Assembly: GCA_965240325.2 (NCBI GenBank)
Contig: OZ251226.1
Coordinates: forward strand, 1,736,001 to 1,800,000
Direction: 5' to 3'
Length of the DNA: 64,000 nt
Source of the DNA: Rebecca billardiae RCC1528
Taxonomy: Eukaryota > Haptophyta
The notes below the pieces were generated by a model that saw nothing but the letters and a program-made list of their open reading frames with translations, had not been told where the DNA came from and made no database searches. Positions 30,913 through 42,399 of the stretch are shown in pieces. Position numbers and translations under genes: made by a program. Numbering within the stretch: the stretch's first letter is position 1; each line of letters starts with the position of its first letter.

Positions 30913-32592
30913 ATGCGGTGCACGCCCTCGTCCGCCATCGTCACGCTGACGCTGGGCGCTCTGACCGCGTCCAGCGCGGCAGTTGCCACGTGCGCGTCGC
31001 CCACCGCTGGGCGCTCTCGCTTCGCCACCCCGCGAGCGGCCGTCTCGCTCTCCTCCACGGAGATCCCGCGCACGCCGGAGGACTTTGTGCGCGAGGCGAG
31101 CACCGTGCTCGAGGAGACGCTCGAGGTCGTGCGCGACGTGGGCCTGGAGTCGACGGTGAAGCGCACGCTGGTGGGCCAGCGTGCGTTCCTCGCGACCGCT
31201 CTCGAACTCTCGCGCGAGCTGCCGCTCCCCACGCCGCTGACTCCCGGCGCGCGAGCGGACGAGTGGCTCACGTCGTACTTCACGTCGCTGCCGTCTGAGC
31301 TCGCGCCGCGCACGCTGCGCAAGCTCTTCGAGCGGCTCGGCGCGACGTACGTGAAGCTCGGCCAGTTCATCGCGTCCTCGCCGACGCTCTTCCCCGCCGA
31401 CTACGTCCTCGAGTTCCAGAAGTGCCTCGACTCCTCGCCCACCGTGCCGTACGAGACGATCAAGCGCATCGTCGAGTCTGAGCTCAACATGCCGCTCGAG
31501 CGCGCGTTCGCGTCGTTCGAGCGGCAGCCGCTCGCCTCGGCGTCGGTGGCGCAGGTGCACGCGGCGCGGCTGCCCTCAGGCGAGGACGTCGTCGTCAAGG
31601 TGCAGAAGCCCGGCGTCGGCGACGTCCTCAAGGCCGACCTCGGCTTCATCGCGGTCGCGTCGCGCCTGCTGCAGTTTGTGGCGCCGTCGCTCGGACGGCT
31701 CTCGCTCGCAGGCATCGTGAGCGACCTGCGCACGACCATGCTGGGCGAGCTCGACTTCCGGCAGGAGGCGGAGAACCTCGAGGAGTTCTCGCGCTTCCTG
31801 CGCAGCGCGGGGCTCACCGACGTCGCCACGTGCCCGCTCCCGTACCGCGAGCTCTGCTCGCAGCGCGTACTCACCATGCAGCGACTGTACGGCGTGCCGC
31901 TCACCGATCCGGACGGGATCCGCGGGTACGCGGCCAACCCCGAGCAGACGCTGATCAACGCGCTGAACACGTGGTCGCTCTCGGTCGTCGCCGCGCCCTT
32001 CTTCCACGCCGACGTGCACGCGGGCAACCTGCTCGTCCTCACCGACGGCCGCATCGGCTTCATCGACTTTGGGATCGTCGGCCGCATCCCGCCCTCCATC
32101 TGGGATGCGGTGCAGCAGCTGGGCACCGGGCTGGTCACGGAGGACTGGGAGGCCGTGGCGGGCGCGATGGTGCAGATGGGCGCCACGAGCGGCACGGTGA
32201 ACCAGGCGCAGCTCGCGCGCGACATCGCCGAGCTCGCCTCCCGCGCACGCACGATCGACCCGCAGCTCGTCGCCACGGTCGACGCGGCGGGCGACGTGCG
32301 CGCGCAGGTGAGCGTGGACAACGAGGCCGTCACACGCCTCGCGATTGAGATCGCGGACGTGGCCGAGCGCGCCGGCGTGAAGCTGCCGCGCGAGTTCGGC
32401 CTGCTGGTGAAACAAGCGCTCTACTTCGATCGCTACACGAAGGCGCTGGCGCCCGAGCTCGATGTGCTCGCCGACGACCGCATCAGCCTCGGCGACATGG
32501 GCACTGGCAGGCGCGACGCCGACGGCCGCCCAGGCCGTGGTGGCTCCAGGAGCACACCCGCTGACGACGATGACAGCGCCATTGACATTTAG
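30913..32592 (+). CDS. ABC1/UbiB (ADCK) family atypical kinase, probably plastid-targeted
   Basis: A 559-residue protein. ABC1 kinases support quinone/prenyl-lipid metabolism in mitochondria and plastids. Motifs in order: the KxGQ region YVKLGQFIASSPTLFPADY, the Ala-rich loop ASASVAQVHAARL replacing a Gly loop, VVVKVQKPGV (ATP-binding Lys), ELDFRQEAENLEEF, FFHADVHAGNLLV (catalytic Asp and metal-binding Asn) and GFIDFGIVGRIPP (DFG). The N-terminus, MRCTPSSAIVTLTLGALTAS then SAAVATCA, looks like an ER signal, followed by SRFATPRAAVSLSS, a Ser/Arg/Ala-rich part with a Phe, typical of bipartite leaders for plastids of secondary origin. The frame extends upstream to 30733, but that part overlaps KdsB, so ATG 30913 is chosen. 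Confidence 0.9.
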   Translation: MRCTPSSAIVTLTLGALTASSAAVATCASPTAGRSRFATPRAAVSLSSTEIPRTPEDFVREASTVLEETLEVVRDVGLESTVKRTLVGQRAFLATALELSRELPLPTPLTPGARADEWLTSYFTSLPSELAPRTLRKLFERLGATYVKLGQFIASSPTLFPADYVLEFQKCLDSSPTVPYETIKRIVESELNMPLERAFASFERQPLASASVAQVHAARLPSGEDVVVKVQKPGVGDVLKADLGFIAVASRLLQFVAPSLGRLSLAGIVSDLRTTMLGELDFRQEAENLEEFSRFLRSAGLTDVATCPLPYRELCSQRVLTMQRLYGVPLTDPDGIRGYAANPEQTLINALNTWSLSVVAAPFFHADVHAGNLLVLTDGRIGFIDFGIVGRIPPSIWDAVQQLGTGLVTEDWEAVAGAMVQMGATSGTVNQAQLARDIAELASRARTIDPQLVATVDAAGDVRAQVSVDNEAVTRLAIEIADVAERAGVKLPREFGLLVKQALYFDRYTKALAPELDVLADDRISLGDMGTGRRDADGRPGRGGSRSTPADDDDSAIDI

Positions 32593-33036
32593 TGATGATG
32601 ACTGTGGCGCAGCGCCGCCAGCCCGTCCGTGACCGCGTGGCATGCCGCGACGTGCACCCGGCGCGGTGACGAGTCACGCTCCGGACACTGGTTCGCGTCG
32701 CCCGCTACTGCCACGCACTGGCCCACTGCTCACGGTCACTCCGCGACGGGTCAGCCGTCAGCGGTCAGGCGAGTAACTACCAACTAGGTCCGAAAGCGGT
32801 CCCTCCCAGTCCCACTCCCTCCGCCCGTGCGCGGTACTGTATATGATAGCAGGCGCTACTAGCGCGCTGAGCAGTCCGACGACGACGACAAACCGGCCGT
32901 GCGCGTGTTTTGAATAGCAGTCGTCGTAGAGTTTATTATTACTTATTATGCACTGCACGACGACGAGATTGACATCATCATTCATCAAGGGTTGTCACGC
33001 TGCCGCTGCATGGCGCGCGGCCGCGCACAGCCCTCA
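32593..33036. other. Convergent intergenic region
   Basis: 444 bp between the ABC1 kinase (+) and the RND transporter (-), holding both 3' UTRs. The middle (32880-33000) is AT-richer. No gene, repeat or element end is seen. Confidence 0.5.
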
Positions 33037-36000
33037 TCACCGAGCAGGGTCGATTGCGTACACGACCAGCAAGACGACCACGACGACCGCGGCCACCGCG
33101 ACACTAGCGCGGAGCATGGTGTGCTGTGCGCTCGGCGAGCACGTGCACCTCATGCCCCGCACCTGGAACGAGACCTTGCGCTCTCCGCCCAGCATTGACT
33201 CCGTGTCGCCCTCTCGCTCCTTGCCCCAGCCGTCGTGCCAGCGATGGCTCTCCTCGCGTGCGCGCTGCTCGTCGCTGCTGTTCGGGAGCGGCCCGAACTC
33301 GAGGAGCAGCGGCACGAAGAGGCCGATGGCGTACACGTACGAGAAGGCGATGCTCAGGAAGATGGTCGCGCCAAATGCTTGGCTGCGGCCGCGCGGGCGG
33401 ATGGCGGGGCGCAAGCGACGACGGTCAGCGCCGCGCGTGCGCGCACGCGCGCCGGCGCTGCGGCGCGCGCGCGGCCGCACCTCATCTTGATGTACGCGGC
33501 GAAGAGCATGGAGGACGCGAGGAGCGTCGTGATTGCCCCGGACGAGATGGAGATGCCGATGATCCCGAGCGACTCCTGCGGCGGGTGCGGAGGCGGGTGC
33601 GCACGCAGGCAGGTACAGCGGGCGGCGGCGGCGAGCGGTCGGCATGTGCGGCGCGCGCGCGCGCGGCCGCTGCGGCGCGCGCGGCGCACCTGCACGCGCT
33701 CAAAGCGCGTGGTGTGGTCAGAGTGCTGGTACAGGTGTGCGATGTGCAGCGTGTAGTCCACCGCCAGCCCCGAGACGATCGCCAGGTTGACCGACTCCAT
33801 GAAGCCGAGCGAGCGGCCCATCAGCACATACGCGGCCACGAGCGTGATGACGATGCAGGTGATCGTGAGGGTGGCGAACGCAGTGAGCCGCCACTGCTGC
33901 GTAGCGACGAGCATGCACGCCGTGGCAAAGGCGAGCGAGCAGAGCATGCCGTACAGCGCCGTCTTCGCGAGCGACTGTAGCGTGACCATCTGCTTCCACG
34001 CGTCCGACGACTGCACGACAGCCGCGGTGAAGTTGCCCGCCGCGTTGATGCCGTCCGCGACCTCCTCCCAGAACTCAAAGTGCTGCTCGACGATGGCGCC
34101 GTGCTGCGTGGGGAGCAGCGAGGAGACGATGGGCACGTCGACCCACGACACGCTCAGCCCGTCGTCGTCGAACCCCACCCACCGCTTGAACGGGTACCCC
34201 TCGGGCGTCGCGAGGTACGCGGCGAAGCGGTCGTAGAAGAGCGAGCGCGAGCGGATTGGGAACGACTGGTTGCGGAAAAGGCGGTAGTCTCGGAAGAGCG
34301 TGACGGCGCACTCGGCGCCGCCGTTCTCGGTGTACTGCACGAGCGGCGGCTGCTTGAGCGCGTCGCAGAACGCCGCGAGCGCCGCCTGATCGCGCCACAG
34401 GTCGAAGCGGTGGTCGAGCAGCACCGCGCCGTGGTCCTCGGGGTCGCTGGCGTCCATGCGCATTCGGTCGATCCCGACGACGCCCCACAGAAAGTGCACG
34501 CGCGTCGCCGAGATGCCCGCCGTCATGGGGAAGTCGTTGTTCCAGGTCTTGAACTTGACCAGGTTCGAGTCGGCCGGCAGCATCTCCGACGCCGTGTCCT
34601 CCAGCTTGAACCGCGCGCCGATGAACGCGCACAGCACCACGATCAGCGTGAAGAGCAGCAGCAACAGCCGGCGGTGACGATCGGCGAACGGCACGTACAC
34701 GTCGTGGAAGAATGCCTCCATCGGCCTCCTGCGGGGGGCGGGGCTCTGCGCGGCGGCGGCGGCGTCGAGCGCGTCGCTGCCCGCCTCGTCCCCCGTCGTG
34801 CTCGACGGCGCCGAGTGGAACTCGTTGAACGACGGCGGCGCCGCCGTGCCCGCGATGATGGTCGGGCTGCCCGCGCTCGTCGGCCGCCGGCCCGGCCACC
34901 CAAACTTGCAGCCGGCGATCGCGCGCAGCGGCGAGGACTTAGCGTGGAGCACGAGCGGCGCGGGCTTGGGCGCGGGGTGCGAGGCGGGTCGGCCCGGGTG
35001 CACGTGCGCGTGCCCGTTGCCGCCGACCGCCCCCTCGCGTGCGCGCGCCGCGCCGCCGCCGCCGCCGCCGCCGAGCGGCCACACTCGCGCGCAGCACGGT
35101 CGCACGTGCCGGTCCCACGCGCACACGCACGCAAGGAAGAAGGTGCAGACCAGGACGAAGTTGGTGCCGACGACGAGCGCGGCGAAGAGGCCGAAGAGGC
35201 GGATCACCGGGATCAGCGAGAGCGCGCTCGTCATGAACGCCGAGATCGTCGTGATCGACGTGAGCGCCATCGCGGGCGCGGCGAACTGCAGCACAAACGC
35301 GGCGCGCTCGGCGAGGCCGGCGCCCGCGCCGAGCCCGCCGGCGGTCGGGCCGGACTGCGAGCGCTTCCACGCGTCGACGATGATGAAGACGTTGTCCGCG
35401 CCGATGCCGAGCACGACGAACATCGCCATCACCGTCAGCCCGTTCACGCGGAACCCGAAGCACGTGCGGTACACGAAGTACGAGAACGGAAATGCCAGGC
35501 CGAGGTTGGTGATGCCGGCGAGCGCGAGCGCGAGCGAGCCCGTGTGGAACCAAAAGTAGGCGAGGAGGAGGGTCATCGAGCCGGTGGTCATCATCGCGTC
35601 GCGCGTCATGTAGATGTTCAGCTCGTACCGCCACACCTCGTCCCCGGAGAACGCGATGCGCACCGGCTCGGACTCGTTGTGAAGGATCGGCCACAGCAGA
35701 TCCCCCGCCAGACGCGCGAGGAACTCGTACCGGATGTGCCGCTGCTCGGCCTTGCGGTCCTGCAGGTTGCGGTAGCCCTCGAGCGGGCCGCCGAGCGAGA
35801 AGACCGAGCGGACCATCGAGCACGTGTGCGGCGGCTCGACGCACGCCTGGCTCGTCGGCAGCAGCTGCAGCAGCCAGTCGGCCGCGGCCGTCGCGTTGAA
35901 AGTCGCCTCGGCCGGCCGCTCGACGAGCGCGCCCTGCCGGTCGGGCACGGTGATCACGGTGGAGCCGCCGAGCGAGCGCTTCGACGGATATAGGAAGTCG

Positions 36001-36434
36001 AGCACCGAGCCGGGCATCTCGCACGCGCCCGGGTTGTCCGCGCCGTGGTGGCAGAGCGACGTGAAGCCGTCGAGCGCGAGCACGGCGTCCTCGATCTGCT
36101 TCACGCGCGCGATCGTGTCGGGAGTGAGGAGCTGTCCGTCGTCGCGCGCGCGGAAGATGATCATGAAGCGGCCAAAGTTGTACGCCTGCTGGTCCTGCTC
36201 CTCGTCCGACAGCTGCGCCATCCCGTGGTACGCCTGGAGACGCGCGTCCTCGCGCGCCGCGAGCTCCGAGCTCGACGGAGAGAAGTCGGGCGTGAACATC
36301 TCGAAGGGCGCGAGTCTGAGCGAGAGTAGCATGAGACCGACGCTTAGACCCGCTGTGAGCACAATCCACAGCCCATAGAACCGGCCGATCGACTCGCCCA
36401 CCGCCCTGAGAGCCGGCGAGCGCGTCGCGCCCAT
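33037..36434 (-). CDS. Dispatched/Patched-type RND membrane protein, three exons
   Basis: Exons 33690-36434, 33481-33575 and 33037-33382 (introns 114 and 98 bp, donors GTGCGC and GTGCGG) give 1061 residues. The fold is RND: TM1 (LWIVLTAGLSVGLMLLSL), a large extracellular loop, then the sterol-sensing-type bundle with TMTLLLAYFWFHTGSLALAL, VMAMFVVLGIGADNVFIIVD (the GADD/GADN motif for proton or sodium coupling), SITTISAFMTSAL and LFGLFAALVVGTNFVL. A second half follows with FTLIVVLCAFIGARF, a second loop and FMESVNLAIVSGLAVDYTLH, SSGAITTLLASSMLFAAY, FSYVYAIGLFVPLLL. The tail ends in another hydrophobic segment (VAVAAVVVVVLLVVYAI). The cytosolic linker is Gly/Ala/Pro-rich. Related proteins move sterols or lipid-modified cargo; the substrate here is unknown. 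Upstream (36435-36866) is non-coding. Confidence 0.87.
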
Positions 36435-36866
36435 GATTGTGGTCCCGTCCCAACCCCCGGATGCGCTGAGCGGACGAAATCTGATGCGAGATTCATCCCG
36501 AGCGGCGCCATTTTCGCGGCAGCAGCCGATTTTTGAGACCAGCTTTCAATTTTCGTCGCTATTTTTCTGCGCAGCAGAAAATCGGTTCGATCTCTTGACT
36601 CTTTCAGCGCGCGATGGGCGATGGCGTGCTCATGTCCATGAACGCGACTGCGTGCCACACAAAGAGTGGCCGCGCAGAGCCGTTCAAGTGTCTACTCCTG
36701 AGTGCGTCGCACGGCGCCATGATTGTGGGCCCGCGCGGTCGCGCAGCTCGATCCCCGTCGTCTAAGCGGCAGCCATGAAGCAGTCTAATGTGACCGAAGC
36801 CATGTCACGCAGACCTAGCAGTGCAGAACGAACGGGCCCATGGCCTCAGCGTGGCTGGCATGGCCG

Positions 36867-39800
36867 CTAGAGGCCAACCGCAACGAACGCCGCCCACGGG
36901 ATGGTGCCGAGCACCTCGCCCTCTTCCTCCGACACCGCGCTCGGCCCGGGCCCGCGGCGCTCGCGCAGCATCTCGAGCATCGCCGCGCGCAGCGCCTCCG
37001 CCGGATCGCGCAGCGGGCCGTCCGCACTGGGCCCGACGTCTTCCGACGGCGGCGTATCCTCGCGCCGCACGGCCGCCGCGCCGCACGGCCCGCAGAGCCG
37101 CCCAGCCGGGGGCGCCGCGTCCGCCTCGGCCTCCTCGCCGCCGCGCGCGCGCCCATCCCCGCCGCCGCTGGCGCGCGCCGCGTGGCCGAGGGGGGTCGGG
37201 GAGAAGAGCCGCCTGTACACGCGCTCGAGCAGCTCGCGCCGCGCGTCCGCCGGGAGCGGCCAGAGCGGCGCGAGCACCGTGCGCGCGCCCGCGCCCAGGA
37301 AGGCGCGCGAGATGTCCACGTGCCCGTCGCCTCCCGCCTCGTCCCCGACGGCGTCGATGCTGCCGAGGACAACCAGCCGCGCGCGCACCGGCACCGCCGA
37401 TGCCAGCAGCTCCTCGAGCCAGAGCGCGCCGCGCTCGGCGCTCTCCGCGGCGAGGTAGAGCCCGTCGGGCGAGCACGACGCGGCGACGTGGAGGAGGTCG
37501 GCGCTGCCGACGAGCTGCGCCACGGCCTGCTTGCTCGCCGCCGCGCCCGCCAGCTCGCGCACGTCGTGTAGCTGCGCGGCGCGAAGCTCGCGCACGACGG
37601 CGCTCGCCTCGGCGCGCGCGCCGCTCGGCTGCGCGACGCGCACGCCCACGCGGTCGCCCACCTTGATCCCGCCGCACAGCTCGATGCGCTCGGCGAGCAC
37701 GAGCCTGTGCGGCTCGGTACCCGCCGTGCTTGGCGGCGGCATGCGCGGCACTTCTGAGCGCTCCGCACCCTTCTCCACCCACGCGGCACGATCGGACGTG
37801 CGCACGAGCTCGGACAGCTGTGCCGCGTGCGCGGGCGAGCGCACCGTGACGGCCAGCGCGTACGCGTGCGTGTCCGGCGAGGTGAGCACGCCGGCCTTGA
37901 GCTCCTCGCCGACCGGCGGCGGGGCGTCGAGGTCCTCGGTCGCGTGCGCCCTCTCCGCGTCAAGCACCGTTCCCATCGAGGGCGCGACGCGCACCGAGCA
38001 CCGCTCGATCAGGTGGCGGCCGCGGTCGTCCAGCAGCGCCGCAAAGGGCAGCGCGTGGAGCGCGCCGTCTGGGACGATCAGCAGCCGGCTGTGCGCGCGC
38101 AGCGCGGCTTCGAACGGCTCGAGCAGCAGGCGGTACCCCTTGCGCAGCAGCCGCGCGAGGGAGCCATCCTCGCCTACACCCGCGCCAGAGCCGGCGCGGC
38201 TGGGGGCGCCGACGCCGCCCGCACTCGCCGCCGCGCCGCCCGCCGCCGCCGCGCCGCCCGCCGAATCAGCCGGCGCGCCCGGCGCGTGCTCTGCCGAGTA
38301 CCGGCTTGGGTCGAGGCCGACGCGGCCGGCGCCGAGCTCGGAGGGCGGCCACGCGCTCGCGCGCGGGCGCGGCCACGCGCGCGCGCCGAGCGCCACGCGC
38401 GTGCGCTCGACCAGCCCGTGGAGCGTGCCCTCCACCTCCGGCAGCTCGATCTCGGCAAAGACGGTCGACGCGCCCTCGGCAGTGGGCAGGAGCGCCCAGC
38501 CCAGAAGGCGCGCGGACGAGAGCTGCGAGTAGTAGATGAGTACGAGGTCGTGCCGCGCGGCGTATGCGCGCATGCCACCCCACGGCAGCCACGACGCGCG
38601 CGAGCGGCGCTGCGGGGTGCCAAACGGCGACGCCGACGCGCTCAGGGTGCGCCCCTCCGCCGTGTCGCGCCTGGGCCGCGCGGGCGAGTCCGAGTCTGCG
38701 CCCGAGCCCGACACGCGGACCGCAGCGGCGGACTCCCTCGGCGCCGCGGCCTCGGCCTCGGCCTCGGCCTGCGCGCTGACCTGCCGCGCCGCCCTGCGGT
38801 GCATTGCCTGTCGCAGCAGCGCGCGCGCGCGCGCGCGCTCGGCCTCGTCCAGCGCGACGAGCGTCTCGCCGCTCGCAACGTGTGCGGCCTGCAGCCCTCG
38901 AAGCGCCGCGTCTGCCGCGCGCCCGTCCGCGCGCCACTGCAGCAGCGCGCCGGCCGTCGGCGCCGCGCGCGCCTGCAGCTCGTCGTAGATGCGGACGGCG
39001 CGCGCGTAGTGCCGCACCGCGGCGGCGTGCTCGCGCAGCCCGACCAGGGCGGCGCCGAGGCAGCACAGCGCGTGCGCCTCGCCCCGCCGCTCCTCGAGCG
39101 CGCCGAACAGCGCCAGCGCGCCCTCCGCGTGCTCGCGCGCGCGCGTGTACCGCCCGAGCTCCTCATAGTGCGTACCCAGATTACCCAACACCGCGGCCTC
39201 GAGCGCGCGCTCGCCGAGCTCGCGCGCGAGCGGCAGCGCGCGGAGGTAGTGCTCGATCGCCGCCTCGGGCTCGCCGAGCGCGGCCTTGAGCGCGCCCATC
39301 CGCGCGCGGCACGTCGCCTCGAGCTCCGGCGTGCCGAGCTCGTGCGCCGCGCGCAGCGCTCGCTCCTGCAGCTGCGCGGCGCGTCCGAACTCGCCGAGGC
39401 CGGCGTTGGCGGCGCCGAGGCTAACGAGACAGGTCGCCTCTGCGAGCGGGTCGTTGAGCTCGCGCGCGATCGCCAGGGCCTGCGCGAGCTGCTCGGTCGC
39501 GCGCTCGTGCTGCCCGAGCGCGCTGTACACCGCGCCGAGCGCGCCGAGCACCTCGCCGGCCTCGAGCGCGCTCGAGAGCAGCTCGGCCGTCGCGAGCGCC
39601 TGCCTGTACCGCACGAGCGCTAACTCGAGCTGGCCAAGCTGCACGTGGGCCTCGCCCAGCGCCTTGAGGTAGCGCAGCGCCTGCGCCGGGTCCTCCCGCT
39701 CGAGGCAGACGCGCAGCGCCGACTCGTACAGCTCGAGCGCGCGCGCGTGCTGCCCCACGCCCGCGTGCGCGTCGCCCAAGTCCCCGAGCAGACCCGCCGC

Positions 39801-40966
39801 GTGCGAGTGTGACTCCTCCGTGAGACCCTCGTCGCGCGCGGTGCGCCGCTCGCGGTAGATGTCGAGCGCGCGGACGTAGTGCGCCATGGCCTGCTCGTAC
39901 TCGTCGCGGTTGTAGTGCACGTTCCCGATGTTCCCCAGCGCCGCGCACACGGCGTCCTGGTCGCCCAGCTCGCGCGCGATCGCCATGGCCTGCTCGTGGT
40001 GCGAAATCGCGCCGTGTGATTGGCCGAGCGACTCGAGCGTGCCGCCGATGCTGGTGAGGAGCGAGCCCTCGAGGTCGCGCAGGCCGAGCTCGCGGCTGAG
40101 CGCGAGCGCCTGCTTGTAGTGCTCCATCGCCTGCTCGTGCTGCTCGAGCTCCCCGTACGCGTCGCCCAGGTGGCCGTGCGTCGTCGCCTGCAGCCGCCGG
40201 TTGTCTGCCTTCACGCTCAGCTCCAGCAGCGCGCTCAGGTGGCCGATCGCGCGCTGGTACTGGCCGAGGCCCATGTACGCCGCGGCGAGGCCCCCGAGCA
40301 CGCCGCTCTCGAACACGCGCGCCTGCTCGGGGTCTGCCACCTGCCGCCCGGCGAACTGCGCGCGCCGGCCGAGGCCCAGACGCGGACGGGTGCGCGCGCC
40401 GACGGCCCAGCCGCGCGGAGCGTGAGCGAATCGCGCCCGCACGGCACGGCGCGAGCGGCGCGGCGCTGGGCGCGGGCGCGCACCATCAGGGCCTTGAACG
40501 CGCCAATGGCATCGTCATACCGCCCCTGCTCGATCAAATAGTCGCCGGCCATCAGCGCCTGCTCCGCCTGCTCGAGCCGGCGCGCGCCGGTGAAGAGCTT
40601 CTCGAGAGCCATGCGCAGCCGCTCCGCGCTCTTGGCGTGCGTCGAGTCGAGCTCGAGGGCCGCCTTGGCCGCGGCCGCAGCGTCTTCCCAGCGCTGCAGC
40701 CGGAGCAGGCACTGCGCCTTGTTCGAGAGCACGCTGACGCGCAGCTCGACCTCGGGCGTCCCGGGAAGCACATACGGGACGGGAAGCAGCGCGAGCGCCT
40801 GGTCGTACGCGGCCAGCGCGTCCTCGAGCTCGCCGGCGGCGAATGCCTGATTCCCATGCTCCTTGTGCGCGAGCGCGCCGTCCAGGTCGACGGGCGACCG
40901 AGCGGACTCCACCACGTCCGATGCGCCGCCAGCGCCTGCGCCGGGCTGCGGCTGCGTGTTGCCCAT
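36867..40966 (-). CDS. TPR-CHAT protein with degenerate catalytic residues, two exons
   Basis: Exons 40484-40966 and 36867-40355 (intron 128 bp, GTGCGC..CGCAG) give 1323 residues. The start MGNTQPQPG opens an N-terminal TPR (HGNQAFAAGELEDALAAYDQ). About 13 tandem TPR/Rapsyn-LGN-type repeats follow (e.g. LGDAYGELEQHEQAMEHYKQ, LGNIGNVHYNRDEYEQAMAH). From ~residue 810 comes a CHAT domain (LIVPDGALHALPFAALLD, SADLLHVAASCSPDGLYLA, RLVVLGSIDAVGDE, RAFLGAGARTVLAPLWPLPA, IPWAAFVAVGL). CHAT peptidases need a His (second H of HxAxH) and a Cys (SACxT). Here the aligned positions are Ser1121 and Ile1161, so peptidase activity is probably lost. A ~25-residue IELCGGIKVGDRVGVRV insert interrupts the domain. 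Likely a scaffold or regulatory protein; the partner is unknown. Confidence 0.9.
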
Positions 40967-41381
40967 CCTGCTGCCGCCGGCTCGGACGTCTGCTCAAGTT
41001 TCATTCGCGCGCGTGATTCACACATCATTGTCATCATACTGTACGTATTGTCATCATCATCAATCTGTTTCGCCGGGGGCAAGAACGTGGCCGCCTTGGT
41101 GGCAGTCGGCATTGATGGCCAAGTCGTGGGACTCGTTGATGAACGATGCCGGCCGTCGCCCGTCCAGCATGCAATCATGGCTCCACGCCGACACATGGCT
41201 AGCTACCTGTCCTCAGTGCATTGAGCTAGTAATTAACAGCTAACCAGCTGCGCACACGTGGTTGCGTGGGAGCCTGGACCTGTGCCGCGGTTCTTCCCGA
41301 CGGCTGCTGCATTCATCATCAGCAGAGCATTAATCATCAGTTCTGCTGACTAGCTTAGTGACTGTGTCTGTCGGCTGGAGC
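40967..41381. other. Upstream region of the TPR-CHAT gene
   Basis: About 415 bp without a gene. It is AT-richer than its surroundings, with CATCATCAT runs near 41028-41065. It should contain the promoter and 5' UTR of the TPR-CHAT gene. Confidence 0.4.
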
Positions 41382-41477
41382 CTGGTACTCTCCGCCATCG
41401 CACTCGCTTCACGCGAGTGCGATGGTGGCTGTGCCCGCCGAGGTACGATGGCGGCGCAGTCCGGAGGAGAGTACCAG
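41382..41477. other. Sequence able to fold as a three-way junction (possible structured RNA)
   Basis: Three nested helices can be drawn. The closing stem is CTGGTACTCTCC (41382-41393) with GGAGAGTACCAG (41466-41477), 12 perfect pairs. Hairpin 1 is CCATCGCACTCGC / GCGAGTGCGATGG (41395-41425), 13 pairs with a 5-nt loop. Hairpin 2 is CTGTGCCCGCC / GGCGGCGCAG (41429-41459), 10 pairs with one wobble, one bulge and a 10-nt loop. Junction strands are 1, 3 and 6 nt. No hammerhead, tRNA or snRNA core motif is present. Strand unknown, as the fold is possible on both. It may be an RNA gene, a processed hairpin or a palindromic transposon end. Confidence 0.45.
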
Positions 41478-41621
41478 ACATGAGACAGGTCTGTCGCAGT
41501 GATGACGACAGGTGATAATGCGATGTCTTTGACTTTGTGCAGTGGTTGGCGTCAATTGTTTCAGGTCGGAGTCGGTCTGCAGAGAGGGTTGGTTGTAGTG
41601 CCTGAGCCGCGAGTGTGCACG

Positions 41622-41747
41622 CAAATAATGGCGCACGGCCGCCCCGAAAGGTCTGAGCGTGAGCGAAAGCAGGGGGGGGGCACGTGCTCCGCAAATCAAA
41701 AAGATAATCGCGCGCAGGATTTAGGGTATTTAGGTGGATTTAGGTAA
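41622..41747 (-). repeat. Dispersed repeat E, copy 2 (inverted)
   Basis: Reverse complement of the block at 27110-27241, sharing AAATAATGGCGCACGGCC, CCGAAAGGTCTGAGCGTGAG and CACGTGCTCCGCAAATCAAA. It ends about 50 bp before the B2 end of transposon W. Confidence 0.8.
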
Positions 41748-42062
41748 TAAAACTGCTGATGCGATTGAGTCCATCTATGACAGTGCGCTGATTATGGCCC
41801 GCGGTGCAGGGCGGAGCGCGTAGCGTGGAGCCCCGCCGGGGGCCCTCACTACGTTGTCAAAAAGATCTTTTGATCAAAGAAAAGGGGACGGGGGACGATT
41901 TTGAGGGCTGTTGGAGGGTGAGTTTTCGACTTTTTGAGGGGGGGTATGCTGTCTATCACAGCTTAAAAGGCCGCGCCCGCTGCAATTCTTGTATCTACTA
42001 TGGACGGACGTGGGATCAGATACCCCGGGGGTGAAGATCGAAGGCCGCTGGCCGTCACTTTG

Positions 42063-42275
42063 TCAGTAAAGTTTAGTCATCGTGTCATCGACGCTATTGA
42101 AAACTTGGTCGCCGGTCCAAGGGCCGTATTGTTTTGACAAAGTGCATGTGCATGGGTCATATACTACGACTGTTTCAAACTGCATGTCGGCGTACCGAGC
42201 GCGCTGTTTGCCGGTTTGCATTATTTTGCGCACGCGGGGGTCATATTGAAAAAAACCGTAGTAAACTGTAATCAC
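42063..42275 (-). pseudogene. Short gene-like fragment in transposon W
   Basis: A 70-residue frame, MITVYYGFFQYDPRVRKIMQ to GPWTGDQVFNSVDDTMTKLY, with balanced composition unlike the shadow frames around it. It could be a captured exon or a small element gene. No family is recognised. Confidence 0.3.
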
Positions 42276-42399
42276 GCCTTAACCAAGTGTGCACGTTAAA
42301 ACATGGTAAATGGTAGAATATCGGGTTGAAGAATACTAACGACGAAGCTTTGCGCTCGCGTGGCTCGAGCGCGAGATGGATGAACCTCCTTTGCCATAA

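Noticed and set aside
33354-36434. RND transporter as one 1026-residue open frame
   Set aside because: It ends in low-complexity intron sequence; splicing restores transmembrane segments found in the frame at 33037-33382.
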